A DNA stretch of 64,000 nucleotides, from assembly GCF_001317355.1 (NCBI RefSeq), contig NZ_LKET01000021.1:1-64000 (forward strand), read 5' to 3'. Origin of the DNA: Oxobacter pfennigii (GTDB lineage: Bacteria; Bacillota; Clostridia; Clostridiales; Oxobacteraceae). The notes under the pieces are model-generated. The model was not told where the DNA came from. It ran no database searches and saw only the letters and a list, made by a program, of their open reading frames with translations. This document shows positions 16,566-24,890 of the stretch, one piece after another; within the stretch, counting starts at the first letter, position 1, and the number at the start of each line of letters is the position of its first letter. Position numbers and translations under genes: made by a program.

Positions 16566-17097
16566 GGAATTTATACGCGGGAACATACCCATGACGAAGT
16601 TTGAAGTCCGGGTATTGACTTTAGCCCTTCTTGAAATAGAAGAAGAAGATGCGTTTTTAGACATTGGCGGAGGCACGGGATCAATATCAATAGAGTGCGC
16701 TTTAAATGGTGCAAGGGTTCATACCATCGAAAGAGAAGAAGAAGGGATAGAGCTTATAGGAAAAAATGCGCATAAGTTCAATGTAAAAATAAATGCAGTA
16801 AAAGGCTCGGCACCGGATGATTTGCCTGAAGATATTAGGTTTAACAAATGCTTCATAGGCGGCAGTGGCGGAAACCTTTCTTCCATTTTAAAATATATAG
16901 ACAGTCATTTGGCTCATGGCGGAATAGTATGCGCCAATTTCATAACCATAAAAAATCTCAATGAATTCATAGAACTGTTAGAGAGTCATGGTTATAAAAA
17001 TATTGAAACAAGGCTTGTGCAGGTTTCAAACATGGACAGGCTTGGGCTTTTGAAGGCAAACAATCCTGTATTCATAATAAGGGGGACAAAACCATGA
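16546..17097 (+). CDS. cbiT: Cobalt-precorrin-6B C15-methyltransferase, decarboxylating (CbiT)
   Basis: Methylates C-15 and removes the C-12 acetate carboxyl. This is a class I SAM methyltransferase with FLDIGGGTGSISIECA as the SAM-binding loop. The start MKHIKDEEFIRGNIPMTKFEVR matches CbiT; an ATG at 16513 would add eleven non-family residues read from cbiE. Ribosome-site-like GGTGGTGG lies just upstream within cbiE. It overlaps cbiL by 4 nt. Confidence 0.92.
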   Translation: MKHIKDEEFIRGNIPMTKFEVRVLTLALLEIEEEDAFLDIGGGTGSISIECALNGARVHTIEREEEGIELIGKNAHKFNVKINAVKGSAPDDLPEDIRFNKCFIGGSGGNLSSILKYIDSHLAHGGIVCANFITIKNLNEFIELLESHGYKNIETRLVQVSNMDRLGLLKANNPVFIIRGTKP

Positions 17098-17759
17098 AAA
17101 AATTATACGGCATTGGAATAGGGCCGGGAGACAAGGAGCTTATAACCATGAAGGGCTACAGGCTCATTCGGGAGTGCCATGTGGTATTCATTCCGGAAAG
17201 CAACGGTGAAAGCCTGGCAGGAAGAATAGCCGAGGATTATATAAAGGATAAAAAGTTAGTCAGATTGGAATTTCCCATGGGTGATGATAATAAAGAGAAC
17301 TATATTAAAGCATCGAAAGTTGTTGAAGAAACATTGTCTGATGATGAGTGGGGAGTGTTTTTAACCTTAGGCGATCCAATGGTCTACAGCACTTTTTTAT
17401 ATCTCATGGCAGAGCTTGAAAAAAGGCATGTGGAAACAGAATCCATACCCGGCATATCTTCTTTTACTGCCGCTGCCAGCAGGGCAAAGCTTCCCATCAC
17501 ATTAAGAGGAGAAAATTTTTATCTCTGTGATGGGGATATAAATGAGGATATATTGAAAACAGTAAATACAATTTGTATATTAAAAACCACTAAAAACAAG
17601 GAAGGAATCCTTGATACCCTGGAGAGAAATAGTTTTAAATACGTGTATGTAAAGCGCTGTACTCAAGGCGATGAAAAGATATTATATACACGGGATGAGA
17701 TATTAAAGGACAGGGATTATATTTCACTTATTATCGGGGGGAGAGAAATAAATGATTAG
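17094..17759 (+). CDS. cbiL: Cobalt-factor II C20-methyltransferase (CbiL)
   Basis: Adds the C-20 methyl at the first committed ring-methylation step. The N-terminus KKLYGIGIGPGDKELITMKGYR is typical of CbiL, followed by LTLGDPMVYSTFLYLMAELE and SIPGISSFTAAASRAKLPI. The 221-residue length fits. It overlaps cbiT by 4 nt and cbiF by 8 nt. Confidence 0.93.
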   Translation: MKKLYGIGIGPGDKELITMKGYRLIRECHVVFIPESNGESLAGRIAEDYIKDKKLVRLEFPMGDDNKENYIKASKVVEETLSDDEWGVFLTLGDPMVYSTFLYLMAELEKRHVETESIPGISSFTAAASRAKLPITLRGENFYLCDGDINEDILKTVNTICILKTTKNKEGILDTLERNSFKYVYVKRCTQGDEKILYTRDEILKDRDYISLIIGGREIND

Positions 17760-18507
17760 TTTTGTAGGAGCAGGTCCGGGAGATGTGGATTTAATAAGCG
17801 TAAAGGGAAGAAAGCTTTTGCAGAATGCCGATATAGTCATTTATGCCGGTTCCCTTGTTTCCAATGAGCACCTTCAGTTTTGCAAGGAAGGCTGCGGCAT
17901 ATATGACAGCGCATCCATGACATTGGAAGAAGTAATCGATATTATAAAGGAAGGAAGCAAATCAGGAAAGAAGGTAGTAAGACTTCATACAGGTGACCCT
18001 ACAATATACGGCGCTATAAAAGAGCAGATGGATTTATTGGATAAGGATGGAATAGAATATGAGGTCATTCCCGGAGTAAGCTCTTTTACCGCCAGCTGTG
18101 CTGCCATAAAATCCGAATTTACCCTTCCGGGAGTAAGCCAGACTGTAATAATAACAAGGATGGAAGGAAGAACTCCAGTTCCCGGCAAGGAGGACTTAGA
18201 AAGATTAGCCTCTATAAAGGCCTCAATGGCTATATTCTTATCCGTCCAGGATATTGAAAAGGTGGTGCAAAAACTTGCAGCCGGCTACGGAAGCGACAAT
18301 GTACCTATCGCAGTCATTTACAAGGCCACCTGGAAGGAACAAAGGATAATTAAAGGGACCTTGAAGGATATTGCAGAAAAGGTAAAGGAAGCAAATATTA
18401 AGAATTTCGCCCAGATACTTGTTGGGTATTTTATAGATACCGAATATGAAAGGTCATTGCTTTACCATCCTGAATTTACTCATGGATTCCGTGAGGGTAA
18501 GTCATGA
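17752..18507 (+). CDS. cbiF: Cobalt-precorrin-4 C11-methyltransferase (CbiF)
   Basis: SAM-dependent tetrapyrrole methylase acting at C-11. Signature parts are SFVGAGPGDVDLISVKGRKL, VVRLHTGDPTIYGAIKEQMD and EVIPGVSSFTASCAAI. At 251 residues it is full length. A purine-rich GGGGGGAGAG sits before ATG 17752 inside the end of cbiL. It overlaps cbiG by 4 nt. Confidence 0.94.
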   Translation: MISFVGAGPGDVDLISVKGRKLLQNADIVIYAGSLVSNEHLQFCKEGCGIYDSASMTLEEVIDIIKEGSKSGKKVVRLHTGDPTIYGAIKEQMDLLDKDGIEYEVIPGVSSFTASCAAIKSEFTLPGVSQTVIITRMEGRTPVPGKEDLERLASIKASMAIFLSVQDIEKVVQKLAAGYGSDNVPIAVIYKATWKEQRIIKGTLKDIAEKVKEANIKNFAQILVGYFIDTEYERSLLYHPEFTHGFREGKS

Positions 18508-19472
18508 AAATAGCCTGTATTGTTTATTCCAATGCAGGAGAAGAAGTAGCCTTAAGGATAAAAGAAAAGATAGATATTGATATATTTAAGAGCAGTGAAT
18601 ATAAAAGCAGCTTAAGGACTTTGATAAAAAAAGTGTTCCTTGAATATGAGGCTTTGATATTCATTTGTGCCGCAGGCATTGCAGTCAGGATGATTGCACC
18701 TTATATAAAGGATAAGACAAAGGACCCGGCGGTAATTGTAATCGATGATATGGGGAAATACTGTATAAGTCTTTTATCCGGACATATAGGCGGGGCAAAT
18801 GAATTGACGCAAAAAATTTCCTCATTTTTAAATGCGGAGGCCGTCATAACCACAGCTTCGGACAATAGAGGCATTGATGCGGTGGATGTTTTTGCAAAAC
18901 GTAATAACTTCATAATTGAAAGCATGAAGGACGCAAAGGTTTTGACCTCTGTCATGGTAAATGGAGGAACTATCAATTTCATAAGCCAAATTAATGCAAG
19001 CTTGAATTATGATAAAATATCAGATCGTGACTTTGAAGGAACCCTTATAGTCACTTCAAAGGAAAACGTTAAGTTAAACAAGCCTTATTGCATTCTTCGT
19101 CCCAAAGTCTTTAACATAGGCATTGGCTGCAGAAGAGGTAAATCCAAAGAAGAGATATTAGGAGCAATTGAATTTGTTTTTAAAGAGCATAATTTAAGCC
19201 TGAAGTCCGTTAAAACCGTTGCAAGCATTGATATTAAAAAAGATGAAGATGGAATTATAAAGGCGGCTTATGAACTTAAATGCCCTTTTAAAACCTTTAC
19301 AGAAGCGGAAATCGAAAAGGTTCAGCATATGTTTGATAAGAGCAGCTTTGTACAAGAAAAGGTGGGTGTCAAATCCGTTGCCGAGCCCTGTGCTTATCTT
19401 TCGGGAGGAAAGCTCATAGTTAATAAAACAATAATAGACGGCATAACAATTGCCGTAGCTGAGGAGGTATAG
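18504..19472 (+). CDS. cbiG: Cobalt-precorrin-5A hydrolase (CbiG)
   Basis: Opens the delta-lactone and releases the C-20 fragment as acetaldehyde, an anaerobic-pathway step. The middle reads FICAAGIAVRMIAPYIKDKT, DDMGKYCISLLSGHIGGANE and VITTASDNRGIDAVDVFAKR, and the C-terminal domain starts NIGIGCRRGKSKEEI. At 322 residues it is complete. With cbiD it marks the oxygen-independent route. One base separates it from cbiH. Confidence 0.94.
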   Translation: MKIACIVYSNAGEEVALRIKEKIDIDIFKSSEYKSSLRTLIKKVFLEYEALIFICAAGIAVRMIAPYIKDKTKDPAVIVIDDMGKYCISLLSGHIGGANELTQKISSFLNAEAVITTASDNRGIDAVDVFAKRNNFIIESMKDAKVLTSVMVNGGTINFISQINASLNYDKISDRDFEGTLIVTSKENVKLNKPYCILRPKVFNIGIGCRRGKSKEEILGAIEFVFKEHNLSLKSVKTVASIDIKKDEDGIIKAAYELKCPFKTFTEAEIEKVQHMFDKSSFVQEKVGVKSVAEPCAYLSGGKLIVNKTIIDGITIAVAEEV

Positions 19473-19473
19473 T

Positions 19474-20193
19474 ATGGCAAAGCTTTATGTTATAGGTATA
19501 GGTCCTGGCGGACGGGGAGATATGACCATAAGAGCATATGAAACCATAAAAAAATGTCCTGTAATTGTAGGGTATAATTATTATATAGATATTTTAGGGG
19601 ATTTAACAGAAGGTAAAAAAATTGTAAAGACCGGCATGAGAAGCGAGGTTGAAAGATGCAAAATGGCGGTGGAGCAGGCTAAGGAAGGCTATGATACCTG
19701 CATGATAAGCACCGGAGATTCCGGCCTTTACGGCATGGCAGGGCCTATCTTGGAGCTGGCTGACGGAATTGAAGTTGAAATAATTCCTGGAGTGACATCT
19801 TCTTTTGCAGCAGCTTCGGAATTAGGCGCACCCATAATGCATGATTTTTGCACTATAAGCTTAAGCGATCTTTTAACTCCCTGGGAGGTAATAGAAAAAA
19901 GGCTGGAGCATGCGGCAGCTGCAGATTTTGTAATAGCCTTATATAACCCTAAGAGCAAGGGAAGGGAAGGCCATTTAAAAAAAGCAATTGATATCGTAAT
20001 GAAATATAAGAAGTCACAAACTCCCGTAGGTGCGGTAAAAAATGCCGGCAGGGAAGGAAATGAAAGAAGAATTTTCAATCTCGAAACCATAGATTATGAT
20101 TTTGTGGATATGAAGACTATCGTAATAATCGGAAACAACAGCACATATATAAAAGATAATTTCATCATAACTCCAAGGGGGTATATGATTTGA
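19474..20193 (+). CDS. cbiH: Cobalt-factor III C17-methyltransferase (CbiH)
   Basis: Methylates C-17 and contracts the ring. The protein starts MAKLYVIGIGPGGRGDMTIR and contains ISTGDSGLYGMAGPILELA and EIIPGVTSSFAAASELGAP. At 239 residues it has the short form, without the extra C-terminal domain seen in some bacteria. GAGGAGG precedes the ATG. It overlaps cbiJ by 4 nt. Confidence 0.94.
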   Translation: MAKLYVIGIGPGGRGDMTIRAYETIKKCPVIVGYNYYIDILGDLTEGKKIVKTGMRSEVERCKMAVEQAKEGYDTCMISTGDSGLYGMAGPILELADGIEVEIIPGVTSSFAAASELGAPIMHDFCTISLSDLLTPWEVIEKRLEHAAAADFVIALYNPKSKGREGHLKKAIDIVMKYKKSQTPVGAVKNAGREGNERRIFNLETIDYDFVDMKTIVIIGNNSTYIKDNFIITPRGYMI

Positions 20194-20915
20194 TATGGAT
20201 AATCGGGGGTACCAGTGAAGCTGTTGAACTGGTAAAGAGGCTTAGGGATAAGGTAAAGTATATTGTTACCTGTGCAACGGAAGGCGAAAGGGAATTTTTG
20301 CAGGATGAGAATTTAATTGTGTCCCGCCTCAATGAAGAGGGTATGGAAGGCTTGATAAAAAAGTATTCCGTTGACATGATAATTGATATGTCCCACCCCT
20401 ATGCAGTAGAGGTTACTTCAAATGCCAGATTGGCTTCCCAAAGATGCGGCATAAAATATGTAAGGTTTGTGAGAGGCAAGTCGGATATAAATGACGAATG
20501 CATATTTTTAAGCTCTTATGAGGAGTGTATTGAGTATTTAAAGGATGTAAAGGGATGCGTATTCTTTACCACAGGCTCTAAAAATATTAAGGATTTTGAA
20601 AAGGTAAAGGGGGATAACAGGTTTGTATACCGGGTGCTCCCCTCCCTTTTAAGCATAGAAGAATGCGTAAAATACGGTGTTTTAATGAAGGATATAGTAG
20701 CTGTCTTGGGCCCTTTTTCAGAAGAAATGAATATTGCCATGTTCAAAGAATATAATGCGGATTATGTGGTGACAAAGGACAGCGGAAAAATAGGTGGTAC
20801 AGAAGAAAAGGTCACTGCCTGCAAAAAGCTTGGCATAAAGCTTATTATAATTGGCAGGCAGGATGAAGATGGGATATACAGTATGGATGAAATCGAAAGA
20901 ATCATCCTGCCATAG
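20190..20915 (+). CDS. cbiJ: Cobalt-precorrin-6A reductase (CbiJ)
   Basis: NAD(P)H-dependent reductase of the corrin ring. The start MIWIIGGTSEAVELVKRL is the nucleotide-binding loop; DMIIDMSHPYAVEVTSNA and VTKDSGKIGGTEEKVTACKK are conserved. It is the last gene of the operon. Its final 14 nt overlap the end of a convergent CPBP protease gene, with no terminator hairpin between them. Confidence 0.93.
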   Translation: MIWIIGGTSEAVELVKRLRDKVKYIVTCATEGEREFLQDENLIVSRLNEEGMEGLIKKYSVDMIIDMSHPYAVEVTSNARLASQRCGIKYVRFVRGKSDINDECIFLSSYEECIEYLKDVKGCVFFTTGSKNIKDFEKVKGDNRFVYRVLPSLLSIEECVKYGVLMKDIVAVLGPFSEEMNIAMFKEYNADYVVTKDSGKIGGTEEKVTACKKLGIKLIIIGRQDEDGIYSMDEIERIILP

Positions 20916-22059
20916 CCCCGATTATAAAAAAACCAATAAATGATAAAATCACTATAACATTAAATACCAATCCCAGGATGGAGAATATCTTCATCCTGTT
21001 TTTTTGAAATATACCTGCAATTCCAAGTATAAATCCTAAAAGGCAAAGCAAGGATGAACCAACTATTAAAAGAGCAAGAGCTCTATCCATAAAATAATCC
21101 TGAATAAGGCCTTCAAGCATATAATACATGCTGAAAAGACCAAATAACATTGTCAATGAGACCATTGAAATAACAAAGGATGCAATTCCAAAGCCCGAGT
21201 GCTTTTTTTCAGCTTGATAATCCATGGAAGCATCTGCTGTCAGTTCTTCTTCAGCAATTTCACTCAATACCGCATCCCTGTATTCAAAAAGATATCCTAT
21301 ACCATGAGGCTTTTTGCGTAAAAGATATAGGGCAGTCGGAGCCAGTATGAATCCGGGTATCAATATCCACAATATGCTTACATCGGCGTTGAGGTAGACC
21401 ATTAAAAGCCTGGTAATAATGGTTGTAAAGCCGTTGTTGAGAATATGAACCAATATACTCATCCATAATGAGCCCGTCTTTATAAATACCCAGCCTAACA
21501 TCAATCCGGAAACTGTGGCAGTCAAGGACTGTACAGGATTTAAATGAATAAGGCCAAAGAGCACGGAAGATATTATAAGAGCTTTTCTTACGCTGTAGTT
21601 TAACAACAATCCTCTTAATATTATGCCCCTGAATAATACTTCTTCGAATATGGGACCTAAGAAAACAATTGATAATATACCAAAGAAAGAGGTCATGCCT
21701 GTTTCAAAGAGCTGTTCATCCTGTGGATCTGAAGGTATAAACTGACTAACAAGCTGGGCGAAAAAAATTACAAAGCAATAGGTCCCTAAAAAAAGCAGCA
21801 ATGAAAGCAGGATATTTAGTCTATGCTCAGGTTTTTTGAAAATGGTTTTTAAGCTGAGCTTGCTCTTGCGAAGGCCAATAAGGGCGGTAATGCCCGTTGT
21901 CAAAGTGGAAAGAGTAAATACTACGGGTACAAGGTTTGCATCGTCAAAGCCTGCTATCAGAGGAAATGCCATTAGAACTCCGGCAAGCACCTGAAGTAAA
22001 AAGGATATAAGGACTAATATAACGGATTGAGATACTTTAGGATAAAAATAATGTCTCAA
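20902..22059 (-). CDS. CPBP-family intramembrane metalloprotease with C-terminal DUF4190-like region
   Basis: A 385-residue membrane protein. The first two thirds form a CAAX protease/bacteriocin-processing (CPBP, Rce1-like) domain with the catalytic motif EEVLFRGII, FGLIHLNPV and the third motif HILNNGF. The last about 110 residues (after an acidic loop) hold hydrophobic segments, SGFGIASFVISMVSLTMLFG and LCLLGFILGIAGIFQ, that resemble DUF4190. Family members process peptides or act in immunity to bacteriocins; the substrate here is unknown. It converges on cbiJ with a 14-nt overlap. Confidence 0.85.
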   Translation of the reverse strand: MRHYFYPKVSQSVILVLISFLLQVLAGVLMAFPLIAGFDDANLVPVVFTLSTLTTGITALIGLRKSKLSLKTIFKKPEHRLNILLSLLLFLGTYCFVIFFAQLVSQFIPSDPQDEQLFETGMTSFFGILSIVFLGPIFEEVLFRGIILRGLLLNYSVRKALIISSVLFGLIHLNPVQSLTATVSGLMLGWVFIKTGSLWMSILVHILNNGFTTIITRLLMVYLNADVSILWILIPGFILAPTALYLLRKKPHGIGYLFEYRDAVLSEIAEEELTADASMDYQAEKKHSGFGIASFVISMVSLTMLFGLFSMYYMLEGLIQDYFMDRALALLIVGSSLLCLLGFILGIAGIFQKNRMKIFSILGLVFNVIVILSFIGFFIIGAMAG

Positions 22060-22170
22060 ATATAATACAACTCCTTATGATTTATAATAAAGCCTTATAT
22101 TTATATAATAGATTATATATGAAAAATAATACTAAGTTTTTTATTAATAAATTTACAATAAAAGTAAAGA

Positions 22171-22197
22171 AATGCCGCCGGCTCAGCCGACGGCATT
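22171..22197. terminator. Terminator of rubrerythrin
   Basis: AATGCCGCCGGC (22171-22182) and GCCGACGGCATT (22186-22197) form a 12-bp stem with one G-U and a 3-nt loop, 5 nt after the rubrerythrin stop on the minus strand. Confidence 0.8.
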
Positions 22198-22202
22198 ATA
22201 CA

Positions 22203-22796
22203 TTAATATGTCTCTACAAACAATTCAAAATAAGATTGAGGATGGGCGCAGGCAGGACATAAATCAGGAGCAGAAGCTGCCTCATGGACATATCCGCAGT
22301 TTGTGCATTTCCACATAACTCTTTCATCTTTTGCAAATACCTTGTCCTTATCTATGTTTTCGGCAAGCTTTAAGTATCTTGCTTCATGCCTTTTTTCCGC
22401 TGATGATATTGTTAAAAATACCTTTGAAATCTCATCGAAACCTTCCTCACGGGCTACTTTTGCAAACTCGGGATAAAGCATTGTCCATTCCTCGTTTTCA
22501 CCGTGAGCCGCAGCTTTGAGGTTTTCTACAGTTGTAGTCTGAGCAACGGGAAAGGATGCCGTTATTTCAATCTCCTGAGGAAGCTCTCCCTGGAATCCTT
22601 CCAGTAAAAATTTATAAAATCTTTTTGCATGCTCTTTTTCATTGTCGGCAGTTTCAATAAAAATATTTTTTATCTGCTTGTACCCTTCTTTATCAGCAAC
22701 AGATGCATAAAATGTGTAACGATTTCTTGCCTGAGATTCTCCGGCGAAGGCTTTAAGCAAATTTTCAGCAGTCTTTGTACCTTTTAAACTATTCAT
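22203..22796 (-). CDS. rbr: Rubrerythrin
   Basis: Non-haem iron peroxidase that detoxifies hydrogen peroxide in anaerobes. The four-helix domain holds the di-iron ligand motifs ESQARNRY (Glu20), EKEH (Glu53/His56), ENEEW (Glu100/103) and EKRHE (Glu134/His137). A C-terminal rubredoxin-like knuckle has Cys164-x2-Cys167 and Cys180-x2-Cys183. At 197 residues it is standard. It is monocistronic, with its own terminator, and its upstream region contains a run of hairpins. Confidence 0.95.
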   Translation of the reverse strand: MNSLKGTKTAENLLKAFAGESQARNRYTFYASVADKEGYKQIKNIFIETADNEKEHAKRFYKFLLEGFQGELPQEIEITASFPVAQTTTVENLKAAAHGENEEWTMLYPEFAKVAREEGFDEISKVFLTISSAEKRHEARYLKLAENIDKDKVFAKDERVMWKCTNCGYVHEAASAPDLCPACAHPQSYFELFVETY

Positions 22797-22833
22797 AAAT
22801 TACCTCCAGTAAAACTATTTTTTAACATTGTAT

Positions 22834-22918
22834 CATGAATTTTAATTTGTAAAATTCATGTCGCAATAAATCCCGAAAGGATTTATTATATCATAAAAAT
22901 TACTTCGTAATTTTTATG
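22834..22918. repeat. Run of three hairpins (composite palindromic element, copy A)
   Basis: The stems are CATGAATTTT/AAAATTCATG (22834-22860), AATAAATCC/GGATTTATT (22865-22887) and CATAAAAATTA/TAATTTTTATG (22892-22918), all perfect and separated by 4 nt. The arrangement of the first two recurs at 52608-52665. The 22797-23039 gap otherwise holds no gene. Confidence 0.7.
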
Positions 22919-23039
22919 TCAAAAATAATTTAAAATGGCTACACCATTATAAATTATTGTATCATACATCACCTTCAAAGTCTTTATTCAGTTGATTATA
23001 AAATGTATATAATGGAACAATTAAAATATAAGAACCAAT

Positions 23040-23062
23040 CAAATGCGAATGACTTGCATTTG
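23040..23062. promoter_or_regulatory. Candidate Zur/Fur-family operator
   Basis: CAAATGC (23040-23046), nine bases, then GCATTTG (23056-23062): a 23-bp palindrome matching at 9 of 11 pairs. It covers the -35 box of the zinc-uptake promoter, as expected for zinc-dependent repression. Confidence 0.65.
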
Positions 23063-23082
23063 CCATTTATAAATGCTATACT
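23054..23082 (+). promoter_or_regulatory. Promoter of the zinc-uptake operon
   Basis: TTGCAT (23054-23059), a 17-nt spacer, then TATACT (23077-23082), about 60 nt before the znuA start. The -35 lies inside the palindrome at 23040-23062. Confidence 0.75.
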
Positions 23083-23144
23083 ACTTTATGAAAAAGTATG
23101 CTTTTAAATTGAAATATAAAAGGTTTAAAGAGGTGTGGATATCG

Positions 23145-24122
23145 ATGAAGAGCAAAATAAAAAGTGTTGTAAGCATTATGATGACAATACTCCTGCTGGT
23201 TGCTTCCGGATGCAGCAGCACTAAAGATGCGGGGCAAAACAAAGATAATGAACAACCATCTTTGGATGCACAGCAGAAGAAATTAATTGTATATACGAGC
23301 ATATATCCAATGTATGATTTTGCACAAAATATAGGCAAGGATAAAATAGACTTAAGGCAAATGATACCTGCAGGTACTGAACCCCATGACTGGGAGCCTA
23401 CAGCTAAAATTATGGCAGACATTGAAAAAGCAGATGTATTAATATATAATGGAGCCGGTATGGAACCCTGGGCAGAAAAACTGGTTGAATCCATAAATAA
23501 TAAAGACCTCATCATAGTTGATACCTCAAAGGGTATAGAACTTTTAACAAATGCAGAGGATGAGCATGAGGAGGAAGAGGAGGAAGATGCTCATGGCGAA
23601 TATGACCCTCATCTGTGGCTGGATCCCTTGACTGCAATAAAGCAGTCCGAGAATATAAAAAATGCCTTTGTTGAGGCTGATGCAGACAACAAGGATTTTT
23701 ATGAAGGTAATTACAACGAATTTACAGATAAATTAAATGCTCTGGACAGTAAATACAAGGAAGAGCTTGTGAACTTAAAGCACAAGGAATTTGTAGTGGC
23801 TCATGCAGCTTTTGGATATTTGGCTCAAAGATATAATTTGGAGCAGATATCCTTGAGAGGAATAAATTCACAGGATGAGCCAAGCTCGAAAGAAATGAAA
23901 GAAATAACCGAAATATTAAAGAGCAAAGAAATTAAATACGTATTCTTCGAGACTCTGACCAGCCCAAAATTGTCTCAGGCTCTTGCAGGCGAGGTAGGAG
24001 CAAAGACAGAAGTCTTAAATCCCATGGATGGGCTAACGGACGAAGATATTAAATCAGGAAAAAATTATTTATCCATTATGGAGGATAATCTGTCAGTATT
24101 GAAGAAAGCATTGGGAGAATAA
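23145..24122 (+). CDS. znuA: Zinc (metal) ABC transporter substrate-binding lipoprotein
   Basis: Captures zinc outside the membrane for the ABC importer. From ATG 23145 (AGAGGTG upstream; the ATG at 23073 lies near the transcription start and is not used) there is a signal peptide ending ASGC, a lipobox-type cleavage site. The cluster A-I binding protein has GTEPHDWEPTA, DPHLWLDP and AHAAFGY, giving the three His ligands. An acidic His-containing loop (EDEHEEEEEEDAHGE) before DPHLW is typical of zinc-specific members. It is followed after 3 nt by the ATPase gene. Confidence 0.9.
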   Translation: MKSKIKSVVSIMMTILLLVASGCSSTKDAGQNKDNEQPSLDAQQKKLIVYTSIYPMYDFAQNIGKDKIDLRQMIPAGTEPHDWEPTAKIMADIEKADVLIYNGAGMEPWAEKLVESINNKDLIIVDTSKGIELLTNAEDEHEEEEEEDAHGEYDPHLWLDPLTAIKQSENIKNAFVEADADNKDFYEGNYNEFTDKLNALDSKYKEELVNLKHKEFVVAHAAFGYLAQRYNLEQISLRGINSQDEPSSKEMKEITEILKSKEIKYVFFETLTSPKLSQALAGEVGAKTEVLNPMDGLTDEDIKSGKNYLSIMEDNLSVLKKALGE

Positions 24123-24125
24123 TTT

Positions 24126-24875
24126 ATGAAAGCAGTTTGTGTAAGGGATGTTTCTTTTGGATATAGCGAAGGCCTGGTTCTGGATAACATCAATTTTACA
24201 ATAGAAGAAGGGGATTACATAGGAATTGTGGGGCCTAACGGCTCGGGTAAAAGCACCCTTTTAAAATTGATGCTGGGTATAATGAAGCCCCAAAAAGGAA
24301 CTATAGAAATTTTCGGTCAAAATATAAGTTCATATAAGGGCTGGGGGAAAATAGGATATGTTCCCCAAAAAGCAGCCTCTTTTAATACAAGCTTTCCTGC
24401 CACCGTCGAAGAGGTGGTGGGAGCTAATCTTTTTTCAAAGATAGGCTTGTTCAAGCCCATTAAGAAAAGTGATTTGGATTTGGTATATAAATACTTAGAT
24501 ATCGTGGGCATGAGGGAATATTCAAAAAGGCTTATAGGCAATCTCTCAGGCGGCCAGCAGCAAAAGGTTTTCATAGCAAGGGCTCTGGTCAGCTCTCCTG
24601 AAATGATATTTTTGGATGAGCCTACGGTAGGAATAGACGTGAAATCCCAGCAGGAATTCTTTGAGTTATTAGACAGGCTTAATAAGGAATTGAAAATAAC
24701 CATAGCCATAGTGTCCCATGATATAGGCGTTATAACACAAAAGGTAGGCACCGTTGCCTGCCTTGGAAACAAAAAAATAGCCATACATGAAAATACTGCG
24801 GATGAGCATGCCCTAAAGGACATGCTAAGGGATTTATACGGTGATAATATGAGAATTCTCTTACACGAACATTAA
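24126..24875 (+). CDS. znuC: Zinc ABC transporter ATP-binding protein
   Basis: ATPase subunit of the importer. Walker A GPNGSGKSTLLKLMLG (about residues 37-52), Q-loop YVPQKA, signature LSGGQQQK, Walker B MIFLDEP and the switch His in VSHD are all present. At 249 residues it is full length. It sits between the binding-protein gene (3 nt) and the permease gene (15 nt), so the three form one transporter. Confidence 0.93.
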   Translation: MKAVCVRDVSFGYSEGLVLDNINFTIEEGDYIGIVGPNGSGKSTLLKLMLGIMKPQKGTIEIFGQNISSYKGWGKIGYVPQKAASFNTSFPATVEEVVGANLFSKIGLFKPIKKSDLDLVYKYLDIVGMREYSKRLIGNLSGGQQQKVFIARALVSSPEMIFLDEPTVGIDVKSQQEFFELLDRLNKELKITIAIVSHDIGVITQKVGTVACLGNKKIAIHENTADEHALKDMLRDLYGDNMRILLHEH

Positions 24876-24890
24876 AAGGAGCAACAAATT

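Noticed and set aside
22077-22262. 61-codon ORF between the CPBP and rubrerythrin genes
   Set aside because: It runs through the rubrerythrin terminator and is rich in A/T-driven Lys/Ile/Tyr; not a likely gene.
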